The position numbers and the translations under genes are program-made. Of a stretch of 64,000 nt of DNA, positions 46,444-53,587 are shown one piece after another. The DNA is from Halobacillus ihumii (GTDB lineage: Bacteria; Bacillota; Bacilli; Bacillales; Halobacillaceae). How positions within the stretch are numbered: the first letter of the stretch is position 1; each line of letters starts with the position of its first letter. Below the pieces are notes generated by a model. The model ran no database searches. It was not told the origin of the DNA and saw only the letters and a list, made by a program, of their open reading frames with translations. The DNA is taken from NCBI RefSeq assembly GCF_902726645.1, contig NZ_CACVAO010000001.1:2774764-2838763 (forward strand), in the 5' to 3' direction.

Positions 46444-47424
46444 ATGAACTTTGATATCATCCGTACCGGCCGGGCGATCTTACACGTAACCGATTTAGAC
46501 AAATCAAGAGCTTTCTATGAGGCTCTTGGTTTTATTGAAACAGCGTCAGATGACAAGAACCTATTCTTAAGAGGGATTGAAGAACACAACCATCACAGCC
46601 TGCTATTGAAAAAGGCAGAAACACCAGTCGTTGAAGTGATTAGTTACAAGGTAAGATCAGAGGAGGATTTAGATCGCCTCGCTGCTTTTTTTGAGAAGCA
46701 GGGCACCAAAGTGAAATGGATGGAAAAGGGTTCTCAAGAAGCTGTAGGAAGAGCGTTACGAATTCAGGATGTCTCAGGGCTGCCGGTTGAATTTTATGCT
46801 GAAATGGAACCAGCTGAACGCCTGCTTCAGAAATACCATCTTCATAAAGGGGCGAAGGTGCAGCGTATTGACCACTTTAACTGCATGGTTCCAGATGTTG
46901 AGAAAGCCTATAACTATTACATTAACGAGTTAGGATTCTCTTGCTCAGAATATACCGCGGGCGAGGAGGAAAAAATTTGGGCCGCGTGGCTGCACCGTAA
47001 ACCAAGTGTTCACGATGTCGCTTATATGAATGGCTTTGGCCCCCGTCTTCACCACGTTGGATTTTGGCTGAAAGATCCAATGAACCTAATTGACGGATGT
47101 GATGTATTGGCATCTATGGGTTATGGAAATGCGATTGAACGCGGTCCAGGACGCCATGGACTATCCAATGCGATGTTCCTTTATTTAAGGGATCCTGATG
47201 GACACCGAGTTGAATTGTATAACGGAGACTATTTAACGAGTGATCCTGATTTTAAACCGGTACGCTGGGATTTAGATGATCCAATGCGCCAGACATTCTG
47301 GGGTCATGAAGCTCCGGACAGCTGGTTCGAAGAGGCATCTGAAGTTCTCGATGTTCATTCAAACGAGAAAGTGAAAGGCTCAGAGCCGACTCTGAAAAAA
47401 CGTAAACCGACTTTTGTAACGTGA
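46444..47424 (+). CDS. hpaD: 3,4-Dihydroxyphenylacetate 2,3-dioxygenase (extradiol, VOC type)
   Basis: A 326-residue two-domain vicinal-oxygen-chelate protein. The catalytic C-terminal domain has metal ligands His144 (RIDHFN), His203 or His204 (RLHHVGF) and Glu257 (HRVELYNGDY), spaced as in the Brevibacterium and Bacillus brevis homoprotocatechuate dioxygenases, which use Fe or Mn. It opens the catechol ring next to the hydroxyls. ATG follows AGGAGTGAAGAGGG. It starts 13 bases after hpaB. Confidence 0.93.
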   Translation: MNFDIIRTGRAILHVTDLDKSRAFYEALGFIETASDDKNLFLRGIEEHNHHSLLLKKAETPVVEVISYKVRSEEDLDRLAAFFEKQGTKVKWMEKGSQEAVGRALRIQDVSGLPVEFYAEMEPAERLLQKYHLHKGAKVQRIDHFNCMVPDVEKAYNYYINELGFSCSEYTAGEEEKIWAAWLHRKPSVHDVAYMNGFGPRLHHVGFWLKDPMNLIDGCDVLASMGYGNAIERGPGRHGLSNAMFLYLRDPDGHRVELYNGDYLTSDPDFKPVRWDLDDPMRQTFWGHEAPDSWFEEASEVLDVHSNEKVKGSEPTLKKRKPTFVT

Positions 47425-47452
47425 CAAGAATAAATAAGAAGAGGTGGTAATG

Positions 47453-47911
47453 ATGGACGATCGTATGTTCAGAGCAGCGATGGGGAAATTTGCTACGGGT
47501 GTAACAGTCATCGCTTCAGAGGTGGACGGAGATGTACACGGGATGACAGCTAATGCTTTTATGTCGGTCTCCCTTGATCCGAAGCTTGTCCTGATTTCTG
47601 TTGATGGAAAGGCGAAAATGAATGAAGTAATTAAGAAATCGGAGAAATTTACGGTCAACATTTTATCGGGTGATCAAAAGGAAATGTCGATGATTTTCGC
47701 AGGACAAATTAAAGATGGGAAGAAGGTAGAATTCGACACCTTTGAAGGGCTTCCGGCAATAGGCGACTCACTTGTCAGTTTGGCTTGTAATCTTTATCAG
47801 GCCCACGATGCTGGTGATCACACCTTATTCATTGGAGAAGTCAAGAATTTGAATGTTCAAGACGGAGAGCCGCTGGCCTTTTACGAGGGAAACTATAAAC
47901 AAATGACATAA
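47453..47911 (+). CDS. hpaC: Flavin reductase partner of HpaB
   Basis: A 152-residue flavin_reduct-domain protein. MFRAAMGKFATGVTVI near the N-terminus, HGMTANAFMSVSLDPKLVLISV near 30-51 and HTLFIGEVKNL near 126-136 are the family blocks. It reduces FAD (or FMN) with NADH and passes it to HpaB. Start ATG at 47453 is preferred because GAAGAGG is eight bases upstream; ATG at 47450 is next to it. Its place one gene after hpaB supports the pairing. Confidence 0.88.
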   Translation: MDDRMFRAAMGKFATGVTVIASEVDGDVHGMTANAFMSVSLDPKLVLISVDGKAKMNEVIKKSEKFTVNILSGDQKEMSMIFAGQIKDGKKVEFDTFEGLPAIGDSLVSLACNLYQAHDAGDHTLFIGEVKNLNVQDGEPLAFYEGNYKQMT

Positions 47912-47931
47912 CTTTATGGGGAGGGGTAACG

Positions 47932-48807
47932 ATGAGAACGGTACCAATTGATTATCCAATGGCACGGTCAATACAGGAAGACAGCGAAGCATGCGTCATG
48001 GCGTTAGGTTTTTTTGACGGCGTCCATTTAGGACACCAAAAAATCATTCAAACAGCTAAGAAGCTGGCTGACGAAAAAGATCTCAAGCTTGCTGTTATGA
48101 CTTTTAACCAGCACCCCTCCTCCGTTATTAAGAAAGGAACGATCATCACCAACTACATGACACCACTGGCTGCGAAAGGGAGAGTGTTCGAAGGGCTTGG
48201 TGTCGATCTTCTATACGTTGTGAATTTTAAACCGGAAGTCGCCAAAATTCCGCACGACCAATTAGTTGACGACTATTTATGCGGGTTGAGTTGTAAGCAC
48301 GTCGTTGCAGGATTTGATTACAAATATGGGTTTAAAGGCAAAGGAGATATGGAACAACTGCCGATCGATAGTGCTGGCCGTTTTTCAGTAACAACCGTAG
48401 GTAAACTGGAGAAGCGCGAGCAGAAAATCAGTTCAACGCTGTTGCGGGAGTTGATTTCCTCCGGGAAAGTAGAAAAAATCCCTGGATACTTAGGGAGAAG
48501 CTACTCAATAGCAGGTACATTGAAGGGGCGCGGAAGAATCTGCACGGTGGATTTTGACCCGGACTATTATCTCCCTTGCCCCGGTTTATATGAAGTAACG
48601 ATTAAAAAAGGTACGTTCCAATTAAAAGGAATGTGTGAAGTGAAATCCGTTCACCATCCTGACCAGCTGCAAGTGACACTCTTCCATGATCAATTATTTG
48701 ATAGTTATGCGGAAGCAGAGCTGCAGTGGGATAATTTTATAGCTGATTTTGACATGGATGCATTCCATGCGCAAGGAGATTTTCGCGAATTGGAAATAAG
48801 CATTTGA
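47932..48807 (+). CDS. RibF-like FAD synthetase with degenerate kinase domain
   Basis: A 291-residue relative of bifunctional riboflavin kinase/FMN adenylyltransferase. The N-terminal nucleotidyltransferase half is intact: GFFDGVHLGH at 26-35 and KISSTLLRELISSGKV near 164-179. In the C-terminal half GRSYSIAGTLKGRGRICTVD replaces the kinase signature with its GxPTAN motif, so riboflavin kinase activity is doubtful. It lies 20 bases after hpaC and 30 before the aldolase gene, inside the 4-HPA block. Likely job: raising FAD supply for HpaB. A housekeeping ribF is expected elsewhere. Confidence 0.8.
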   Translation: MRTVPIDYPMARSIQEDSEACVMALGFFDGVHLGHQKIIQTAKKLADEKDLKLAVMTFNQHPSSVIKKGTIITNYMTPLAAKGRVFEGLGVDLLYVVNFKPEVAKIPHDQLVDDYLCGLSCKHVVAGFDYKYGFKGKGDMEQLPIDSAGRFSVTTVGKLEKREQKISSTLLRELISSGKVEKIPGYLGRSYSIAGTLKGRGRICTVDFDPDYYLPCPGLYEVTIKKGTFQLKGMCEVKSVHHPDQLQVTLFHDQLFDSYAEAELQWDNFIADFDMDAFHAQGDFRELEISI

Positions 48808-48837
48808 CCTTATTAGAATAATAGAGGAGGAATAGAC

Positions 48838-49758
48838 ATGGTACGAGATTATACTGAAGTTAAAGCAAGCTTGAGAGGTTCGGTAACCCCAGTTATTACA
48901 CCATTTAAAGCAAATCATGATGTTGATTATGAAACATTGTCTGAACTAATCAATTTTCAGCTGGAAAATGGCACACATGCTATATCTGTAACAGGAACAT
49001 CAGGGGAACCAAGCTCATTAACGGAAGAAGAACGAGTAAATGTTATGGAAACAACTTATAAAACAATTAATGGCCGCGTTCCATTTGTACCAGGCACAGG
49101 CTCAACGAACCATGATGAAACAATGCGGCTAACAAAAAAGGCAGAGGAAATTGGAGCCGATGCAGCATTAGTGATTGTTCCATATTATAATAAGCCTAAC
49201 CAGCAGGCGCTCTACAAACACTTTAAAACAGTAGCGGATTCCGTTGATATTCCAATCATTGTTTACAACATTCCGGGACGGACGGCGCAAAACTTGGAGG
49301 TCGAAACACTTGCCAGCTTGAGTCGTGATTGTCCGAATATTATTGGGGTTAAAGAATCGAACAAAAATTTCGAACATGTGAATCGTGTCCTGTTAAATTG
49401 TGGCCGAGACTTTTTGTTGTTCTCTGGGATTGAATTGCTTTGCTATCCAATGCTTGCGATTGGCGGAGCAGGATCCGTCAGCGCAACGGCTAACGTACTG
49501 CCAGGAAAAGTCGCCCAAATGCATGATGCCTGGTTTGAAGGAGATGTCGAAACAGCTCAAAAGCTGCACTATGAGTTGATGGAGCTTAATGATGTGCTCT
49601 TTAAAGACACCAATCCGGCACCTGTGAAAGCCGCTCTTGGGATGATGGGCAAAATTGAACCGCATTTAAGGCTGCCAATGGATCTTCCTTCAGAGGAGCT
49701 GCAAAACGAAATTCGCGAAACATTGAATAAATACGGAGTTAATCTTCAGCTTGTTTAA
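48838..49758 (+). CDS. DapA-like class I aldolase of the 4-HPA island
   Basis: A 306-residue dihydrodipicolinate synthase/N-acetylneuraminate lyase barrel. TGTSGEPSSLTEEER near 49-63, the Tyr in IVYNIPGRT near 140-148, and the Schiff-base Lys in IIGVKESNKN near 168-177 are in place. A true DapA would normally read GTTGE and sit with lysine genes; here GTSGE and the position at the end of an hpa block suggest cleavage of 4-hydroxy-2-oxoheptanedioate to pyruvate and succinic semialdehyde in place of HpaI. ATG follows GAGGAGG. A terminator follows. Confidence 0.75.
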   Translation: MVRDYTEVKASLRGSVTPVITPFKANHDVDYETLSELINFQLENGTHAISVTGTSGEPSSLTEEERVNVMETTYKTINGRVPFVPGTGSTNHDETMRLTKKAEEIGADAALVIVPYYNKPNQQALYKHFKTVADSVDIPIIVYNIPGRTAQNLEVETLASLSRDCPNIIGVKESNKNFEHVNRVLLNCGRDFLLFSGIELLCYPMLAIGGAGSVSATANVLPGKVAQMHDAWFEGDVETAQKLHYELMELNDVLFKDTNPAPVKAALGMMGKIEPHLRLPMDLPSEELQNEIRETLNKYGVNLQLV

Positions 49759-49776
49759 TAGGGGATTATGAAGAAG

Positions 49777-49806
49777 ACGGTCTATCGATAAGGTAGGCCG
49801 TTTTTG
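49777..49806 (+). terminator. Terminator of the 4-HPA block two
   Basis: ACGGTCTATC pairs with GGTAGGCCGT (two wobbles), then TTTT. Confidence 0.82.
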
Positions 49807-49828
49807 TGTGCAAGAGGCGGCTGGTTGG

Positions 49829-49945
49829 TGAGCGATTTACATAGAAGATGAGCGCTTTAGAGAGAAATGTGAGCGACTCGCTAAAAAGACGAGTGATTAC
49901 TAGAATAATACGAGCGTTTTCGACAAAAGTTGAGCGATAATGGTT
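49829..49945. repeat. 20-21-bp periodic repeat array C
   Basis: GAGCG (once GAGTG) recurs at 49830, 49850, 49871, 49891, 49912 and 49932, alternating 20 and 21 bp, in a context TGAGCGNTTTNNNNAGAAG. The sequence is unrelated to families A and B. It lies between the 4-HPA terminator and the histidine kinase gene. Confidence 0.8.
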
Positions 49946-50054
49946 AGAAGGGGGAAGCTTCCTTCATTATGGGCTCCTATTTGCTAGAACAATGTAGACG
50001 ACTTCAATTATAATGGTATATGCTTAAGAGAAAGATAGGAAAGGAGCGGGGATT

Positions 50055-51134
50055 TTGTCGATACGAAAACGGTTGATTTTATCTAACATAGCCATGGTTG
50101 TTGGGCCTTTTTTATTCCTGCTTATAGTAGAAATTATAGCTGGCTACCTGCTGATGAATGTAATAGAGATAGAAAGTAGAGACCGATTGCAGAAAATATT
50201 TATCTCCATTCATTTCATAGGTTTGCTGCTCATATTAATTTTAACGAACGGAATCATTACATACTTTTTATCGAAGAGTATCATTCGTCCAGTGAACCGA
50301 TTAACCCATGCAGCAGAAGAAATTGGCAAGGGAAATTTGGATTTTAAGATTGAACGGATGAGGAAAGACGAAATTGGTAAACTGTCCGATACTTTTGAAA
50401 TGATGAGAAAGAGGCTGCAGGAATCGCAAGAGCTTCAGAAAAAGTACCAGGAGAACCGGAATAAACTGATGATGAATATTTCACATGACTTAAAGACGCC
50501 CATCACATCAATCAAAGGCCATATAGAAGGAATACGCGATGGTGTGGCAAACACCGAGGAGAAAATGGATGCTTATATCGAGACCATTCATACGAAAACT
50601 ATTGTCATGGATCGTCTCATTGACGAACTTTTTGAGCATTCTAAACTTGATATGGGGCGGCTGGCTTTCCGATTTAAAGAGATAGATTTACAGCCATTTC
50701 TCGTTGATTTGATGGAAGAGTATCAGCTTGAGTGGGATGAAGTAACATTTTCTTTTGAGGCAGAAAAAGAAAAAACCTTTCGAGCAAAGGTTGATCCTGA
50801 TCAACTAAGAAGAGTCGTTGTGAATCTAATGAATAATAGTTTAAAACATATGGATAAAACAGAGAAAAAGATTCATATTGATCTGGAAGAAAAATTTGAT
50901 GAGATTACGGTAAAGGTTAAAGATAACGGACCGGGTATACTTAATAAAGACTTGCCTCATATTTTCGAGTTGTTTTATCGTTCAGACATGGCGAGGACTT
51001 CAGAAGGGGGGAGCGGTCTGGGACTAGCTATTTCTAAGCGCATTATTCAAGAGCATGAGGGAGAGATCAGCGCCTCCAGCAGAATAGGTCATGGAACAAC
51101 CGTGACCTTTACTCTTCCTGTATCACGCATTTAA
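50055..51134 (+). CDS. Sensor histidine kinase
   Basis: A 359-residue membrane kinase. Two helices (about 10-34 and 49-70) enclose only a short outside loop of roughly 15 residues, then a HAMP domain (about 72-125), HisKA with His144 in NISHDLKTPITS, and an HATPase domain with NLMNNSLKH (N box), DNGPGI (G1) and GGSGLGLAI (G2). The tiny sensor loop suggests that it senses the membrane itself or a partner protein, as in intramembrane-sensing kinases. TTG start with AAGGAG eight bases upstream. The partner regulator follows 11 bases later. Confidence 0.9.
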   Translation: MSIRKRLILSNIAMVVGPFLFLLIVEIIAGYLLMNVIEIESRDRLQKIFISIHFIGLLLILILTNGIITYFLSKSIIRPVNRLTHAAEEIGKGNLDFKIERMRKDEIGKLSDTFEMMRKRLQESQELQKKYQENRNKLMMNISHDLKTPITSIKGHIEGIRDGVANTEEKMDAYIETIHTKTIVMDRLIDELFEHSKLDMGRLAFRFKEIDLQPFLVDLMEEYQLEWDEVTFSFEAEKEKTFRAKVDPDQLRRVVVNLMNNSLKHMDKTEKKIHIDLEEKFDEITVKVKDNGPGILNKDLPHIFELFYRSDMARTSEGGSGLGLAISKRIIQEHEGEISASSRIGHGTTVTFTLPVSRI

Positions 51135-51145
51135 AGGATGATGTA

Positions 51146-51826
51146 ATGAATCATATTCTAATCATTGAAGATGAAGAGAGTATTGCAGAACTGCAGAAAG
51201 ACTACCTGGAAATGAACGGTTATGCGGTTTCGATATCTTTGGACGGATCAACTGGCCTTCAGACAGCTTTAACGGAAGACGTCGACTTAGTATTATTGGA
51301 TGTCATGCTGCCGGGTATGGATGGATTCAGTGTGTGTAAAGCTTTACGTCAGAAGAAAGATATTCCGATTTTAATGGTGACGGCAAAAGTAGAGGATATC
51401 GATAAAATTCGGGGACTTGGCTTGGGGGCAGATGATTACATTGTAAAACCCTTCATTCCCAGTGAACTAGTTGCTCGTGTTAAAGCACATCTTACAAGGT
51501 ACCAGCGTCTAGTCGGTAAGGCAGATCACGACATTCAAATTCGCGGACTCCACATCGATCGTAAGTCACGAAGAGTAAAAGTCGATGAGGAAGAAATCGT
51601 GCTGACGGCCAAGGAGTTTAATTTATTGTCATTTCTAGCGCAGAATCCTGATCATGTCTTTAGCAAAGAGGAGTTATTTGACCGGATTTGGGGATTCGAT
51701 TCTGTAGGAGATATCAGTACGATAACCGTTCATATTAGAAAAATTCGAGAAAAAATTGAAAAAGACCCCTCACAGCCTGAGTATTTGGAAACAGTATGGG
51801 GTGCGGGTTATCGATTTAAAAAGTAA
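51146..51826 (+). CDS. OmpR/PhoB-family response regulator
   Basis: A 226-residue regulator. Receiver with phosphorylatable Asp52 (LLDVMLPGMDG), Thr in LMVTAKVED and Lys in YIVKPF; C-terminal winged helix with VLTAKEFNLLSFLA and VHIRKIREKIE. It is encoded with its kinase and ended by a strong terminator, so the pair is its own unit. Targets are not evident; nearby small membrane-protein genes 51953-52563 are candidates. Confidence 0.93.
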   Translation: MNHILIIEDEESIAELQKDYLEMNGYAVSISLDGSTGLQTALTEDVDLVLLDVMLPGMDGFSVCKALRQKKDIPILMVTAKVEDIDKIRGLGLGADDYIVKPFIPSELVARVKAHLTRYQRLVGKADHDIQIRGLHIDRKSRRVKVDEEEIVLTAKEFNLLSFLAQNPDHVFSKEELFDRIWGFDSVGDISTITVHIRKIREKIEKDPSQPEYLETVWGAGYRFKK

Positions 51827-51866
51827 AAGGAAGGGATCTTCATCAATCGAAGATTCCTTCCTTTTT
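51825..51866 (+). terminator. Terminator of the two-component operon
   Basis: AAAAGGAAGGGATCTTC pairs with GAAGATTCCTTCCTTTTT. Confidence 0.9.
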
Positions 51867-51952
51867 ATAGTTAAGAAATATTTAATCATTCATTAAGTAT
51901 ATTTTAAGAAGGCTCCTGTATCTTGTTTATTAGTAGACAGGAGGTATTAACA

Positions 51953-52360
51953 GTGAATGAAACTCAGTTAATAAAAGGTACGAAAAAAAGGAAGAAAATA
52001 TTCGCAGTGATTGCGGGGGTCTTTTCAGCCTGTATCGTCGCCCAGATATTTATCGCCGGTTTAGCTATTTTTGACACCCCATTACATTGGGGAGTGCATC
52101 GTTTCTTTGTACATTTCTTTGATAAACTAGCTCTTTTACTTTTCGTGATGTCCTTTATTTGCAAAATGCCCGCAAGCATCCGCTGGCAGAGTGGTGCGAT
52201 GGTATTTTTGATTTATTTAATGTATTTTTCGGCAAACGTAAGCGCACTTGTATTATGGGGCGCCGCACTACACCCTGTCTTTGCCATGACGCTCTTTACT
52301 CTTTCAGTTTACTGCACCGTGCAATCATGGAAGACAACGAGGGAGGTGGAGTCTCAATGA
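51953..52360 (+). CDS. Four-helix membrane protein, DUF6220-like
   Basis: A 135-residue protein with four hydrophobic helices (about 17-38, 52-68, 77-96, 101-119). FAVIAGVFSACIVAQIFIAGLAIF with a following HWGVHRFFVHFFDK resembles the DUF6220 family. GTG at 51953 follows AGGAGGT; the longer frame is ignored. The stop overlaps the next start as ATGA. Function unknown. Confidence 0.7.
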   Translation: MNETQLIKGTKKRKKIFAVIAGVFSACIVAQIFIAGLAIFDTPLHWGVHRFFVHFFDKLALLLFVMSFICKMPASIRWQSGAMVFLIYLMYFSANVSALVLWGAALHPVFAMTLFTLSVYCTVQSWKTTREVESQ

Positions 52361-52563
52361 GAAACGTCATGGTTATTATTATTGCCGCCCTTGTTGGAAT
52401 TGTGGCAGGAATTGTAGTATCCGAATTAATTGGAATGATTGGTTATCTATTTCTTAATAAAATAATAGGGATCAAATATTTACCAATTGTTTTTGCAGTT
52501 GTGTTTGCCTGCATAGGTCCTAGTATAGACAAGCGTTTTATTCGTTTTAGCACTCGTAATTAA
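52357..52563 (+). CDS. Small two-helix membrane protein, DUF5957-like
   Basis: A 68-residue protein with two or three hydrophobic segments (VMVIIIAALVGIVAGIVVSE and YLPIVFAVVFACIGPSID). ATG at 52357 overlaps the previous stop and has GGGAGGTGG upstream. The profile resembles DUF5957; function unknown. The two genes probably encode partner membrane proteins. Confidence 0.7.
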   Translation: MRNVMVIIIAALVGIVAGIVVSELIGMIGYLFLNKIIGIKYLPIVFAVVFACIGPSIDKRFIRFSTRN

Positions 52564-52601
52564 TGGGTTTATATAGGTGAATTAATTTAAAGGAAATCTT
52601 G

Positions 52602-53057
52602 TTAAACGCGGCTAAATCCCTCTTGTTCAAGGAAATTAGCAGCTTCTTCATAAGAATTAAACGTTCCTTCAAGAGCCTCGTCTGCATATACGTTATATCC
52701 GTCTTCTTCGCGCATTAAAACGAGGGACTGATCGTAATCATTCATCCATTCCTCAAGGACAGGGTTTTTCTCAGCGGGCGTAGCGGATAGCGATTCGATC
52801 GCGTCCTGAACAAGATTTCGCAGTTCGTCCGCTTCAAAATCACGAATGTTGATCATCCCCTTTGAGTCAGTCGGATAGTCTTCAAGTTCGCCAGCATAGA
52901 CAAATCCATTACCGTTTGGGTGGAGATGGTACACAATATTCTTTTTATCGTATAAGCTATTTTCAAAATGGAAATTAACGCGGCCAAGTGAAACTTCCTT
53001 TTTCTCCAGCTGGGCAAATTCCTCTATAATGGCTATTTTTTCTTCAAAAGATAACAT
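52602..53057 (-). CDS. Hypothetical cytosolic protein (151 aa)
   Basis: ATG follows GAGGAGGCACTT. The protein is acidic, with a beta-rich first half (SLGRVNFHFENS, KNIVYHLHPNGNGFVYAG) and a helical second half (NPVLEEWMNDYDQ, YEEAANFLEQEGF). Its even composition and ribosome site support a real gene. I do not recognise the family. Single gene, convergent with the small membrane-protein pair and only 38 bases from it. Confidence 0.72.
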   Translation of the reverse strand: MLSFEEKIAIIEEFAQLEKKEVSLGRVNFHFENSLYDKKNIVYHLHPNGNGFVYAGELEDYPTDSKGMINIRDFEADELRNLVQDAIESLSATPAEKNPVLEEWMNDYDQSLVLMREEDGYNVYADEALEGTFNSYEEAANFLEQEGFSRV

Positions 53058-53149
53058 AAGTGCCTCCTCGAGCTTTCATTATCATTCGTGATTATAGCAC
53101 ATGGGGGACAGGAAAGGAAAAAAGGAATTGTTTAAAATAGCCAACCGTG

Positions 53150-53284
53150 GTATAGTTAATTCTGCGATGAGCTAATTTGCGTAAGACGGCGTATATGCCT
53201 AACGTGGCTAAACGGCGAATGTGGTCGCCGGTACGTATGCGGCAAAGTATCGAAAGCTTTCCCTTTAATGGGAAGGCTTTTTTC
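53150..53284 (+). ncRNA. Structured leader RNA with terminator before a helix-turn-helix gene
   Basis: Between 53160 and 53250 lie GC-rich hairpin segments unusual for the region: GGCGTATATGCC, GGCGAATGTGGTCGCC and GCCGGTACGTATGCGGC. Then AAGCTTTCCC (53254-53263) pairs with GGGAAGGCTT (53270-53279) and TTTTT follows, an intrinsic terminator 45 bases before the gene start. This is the layout of a riboswitch or attenuator. I could not match it to TPP, SAM, lysine, purine, cobalamin, c-di-GMP, c-di-AMP, fluoride or ZTP aptamers by eye. Confidence 0.5.
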
Positions 53285-53329
53285 ATGTGAAAACAATTCG
53301 GTAACCACACGGCGAAGAGGGGGAGAGGA

Positions 53330-53560
53330 ATGTACTTAACCATCCAGCAAACGGCTGAATACTTAGATGTGCCGTATTCATATATTGAATCCCTAATTAG
53401 AGACAAGCGAATTCGCGCTGTCCACGATGGTACAGCTTATCTTATTAACAGCAATCAATTTGATACCTACTTTGAACAGATAGAGAAATATCGTCTAATG
53501 ATACAGGAGTACTTAAGTGAACCGTTACCTGAAGATCCAGATATTAAAGATGAAGATTAA
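53330..53560 (+). CDS. Excisionase-type helix-turn-helix protein (76 aa)
   Basis: MYLTIQQTAEYLDVPYSYIE, then LIRDKRIRAVHDGTAYLINSN, is the MerR-like HTH_17/excisionase fold (residues 1-50), followed by an acidic tail. ATG follows GGGGGAGAGG. Nothing phage-like lies nearby, so it is probably a small DNA-binding regulator rather than a true excisionase. It is preceded by a structured leader with a terminator. Confidence 0.75.
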   Translation: MYLTIQQTAEYLDVPYSYIESLIRDKRIRAVHDGTAYLINSNQFDTYFEQIEKYRLMIQEYLSEPLPEDPDIKDED

Positions 53561-53562
53561 AT

Positions 53563-53587
53563 AGACAGAGCCCTAGAAGCTCTGTCT
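53563..53587. terminator. Terminator between convergent genes
   Basis: AGACAGAGC pairs with GCTCTGTCT; it overlaps the stop codon of the minus-strand amidohydrolase. Confidence 0.75.

Noticed and set aside
48838..49758. Housekeeping dapA for lysine synthesis
   Set aside because: Gene context is purely aromatic catabolism and GTSGE replaces the usual GTTGE; kept as DapA-like aldolase.
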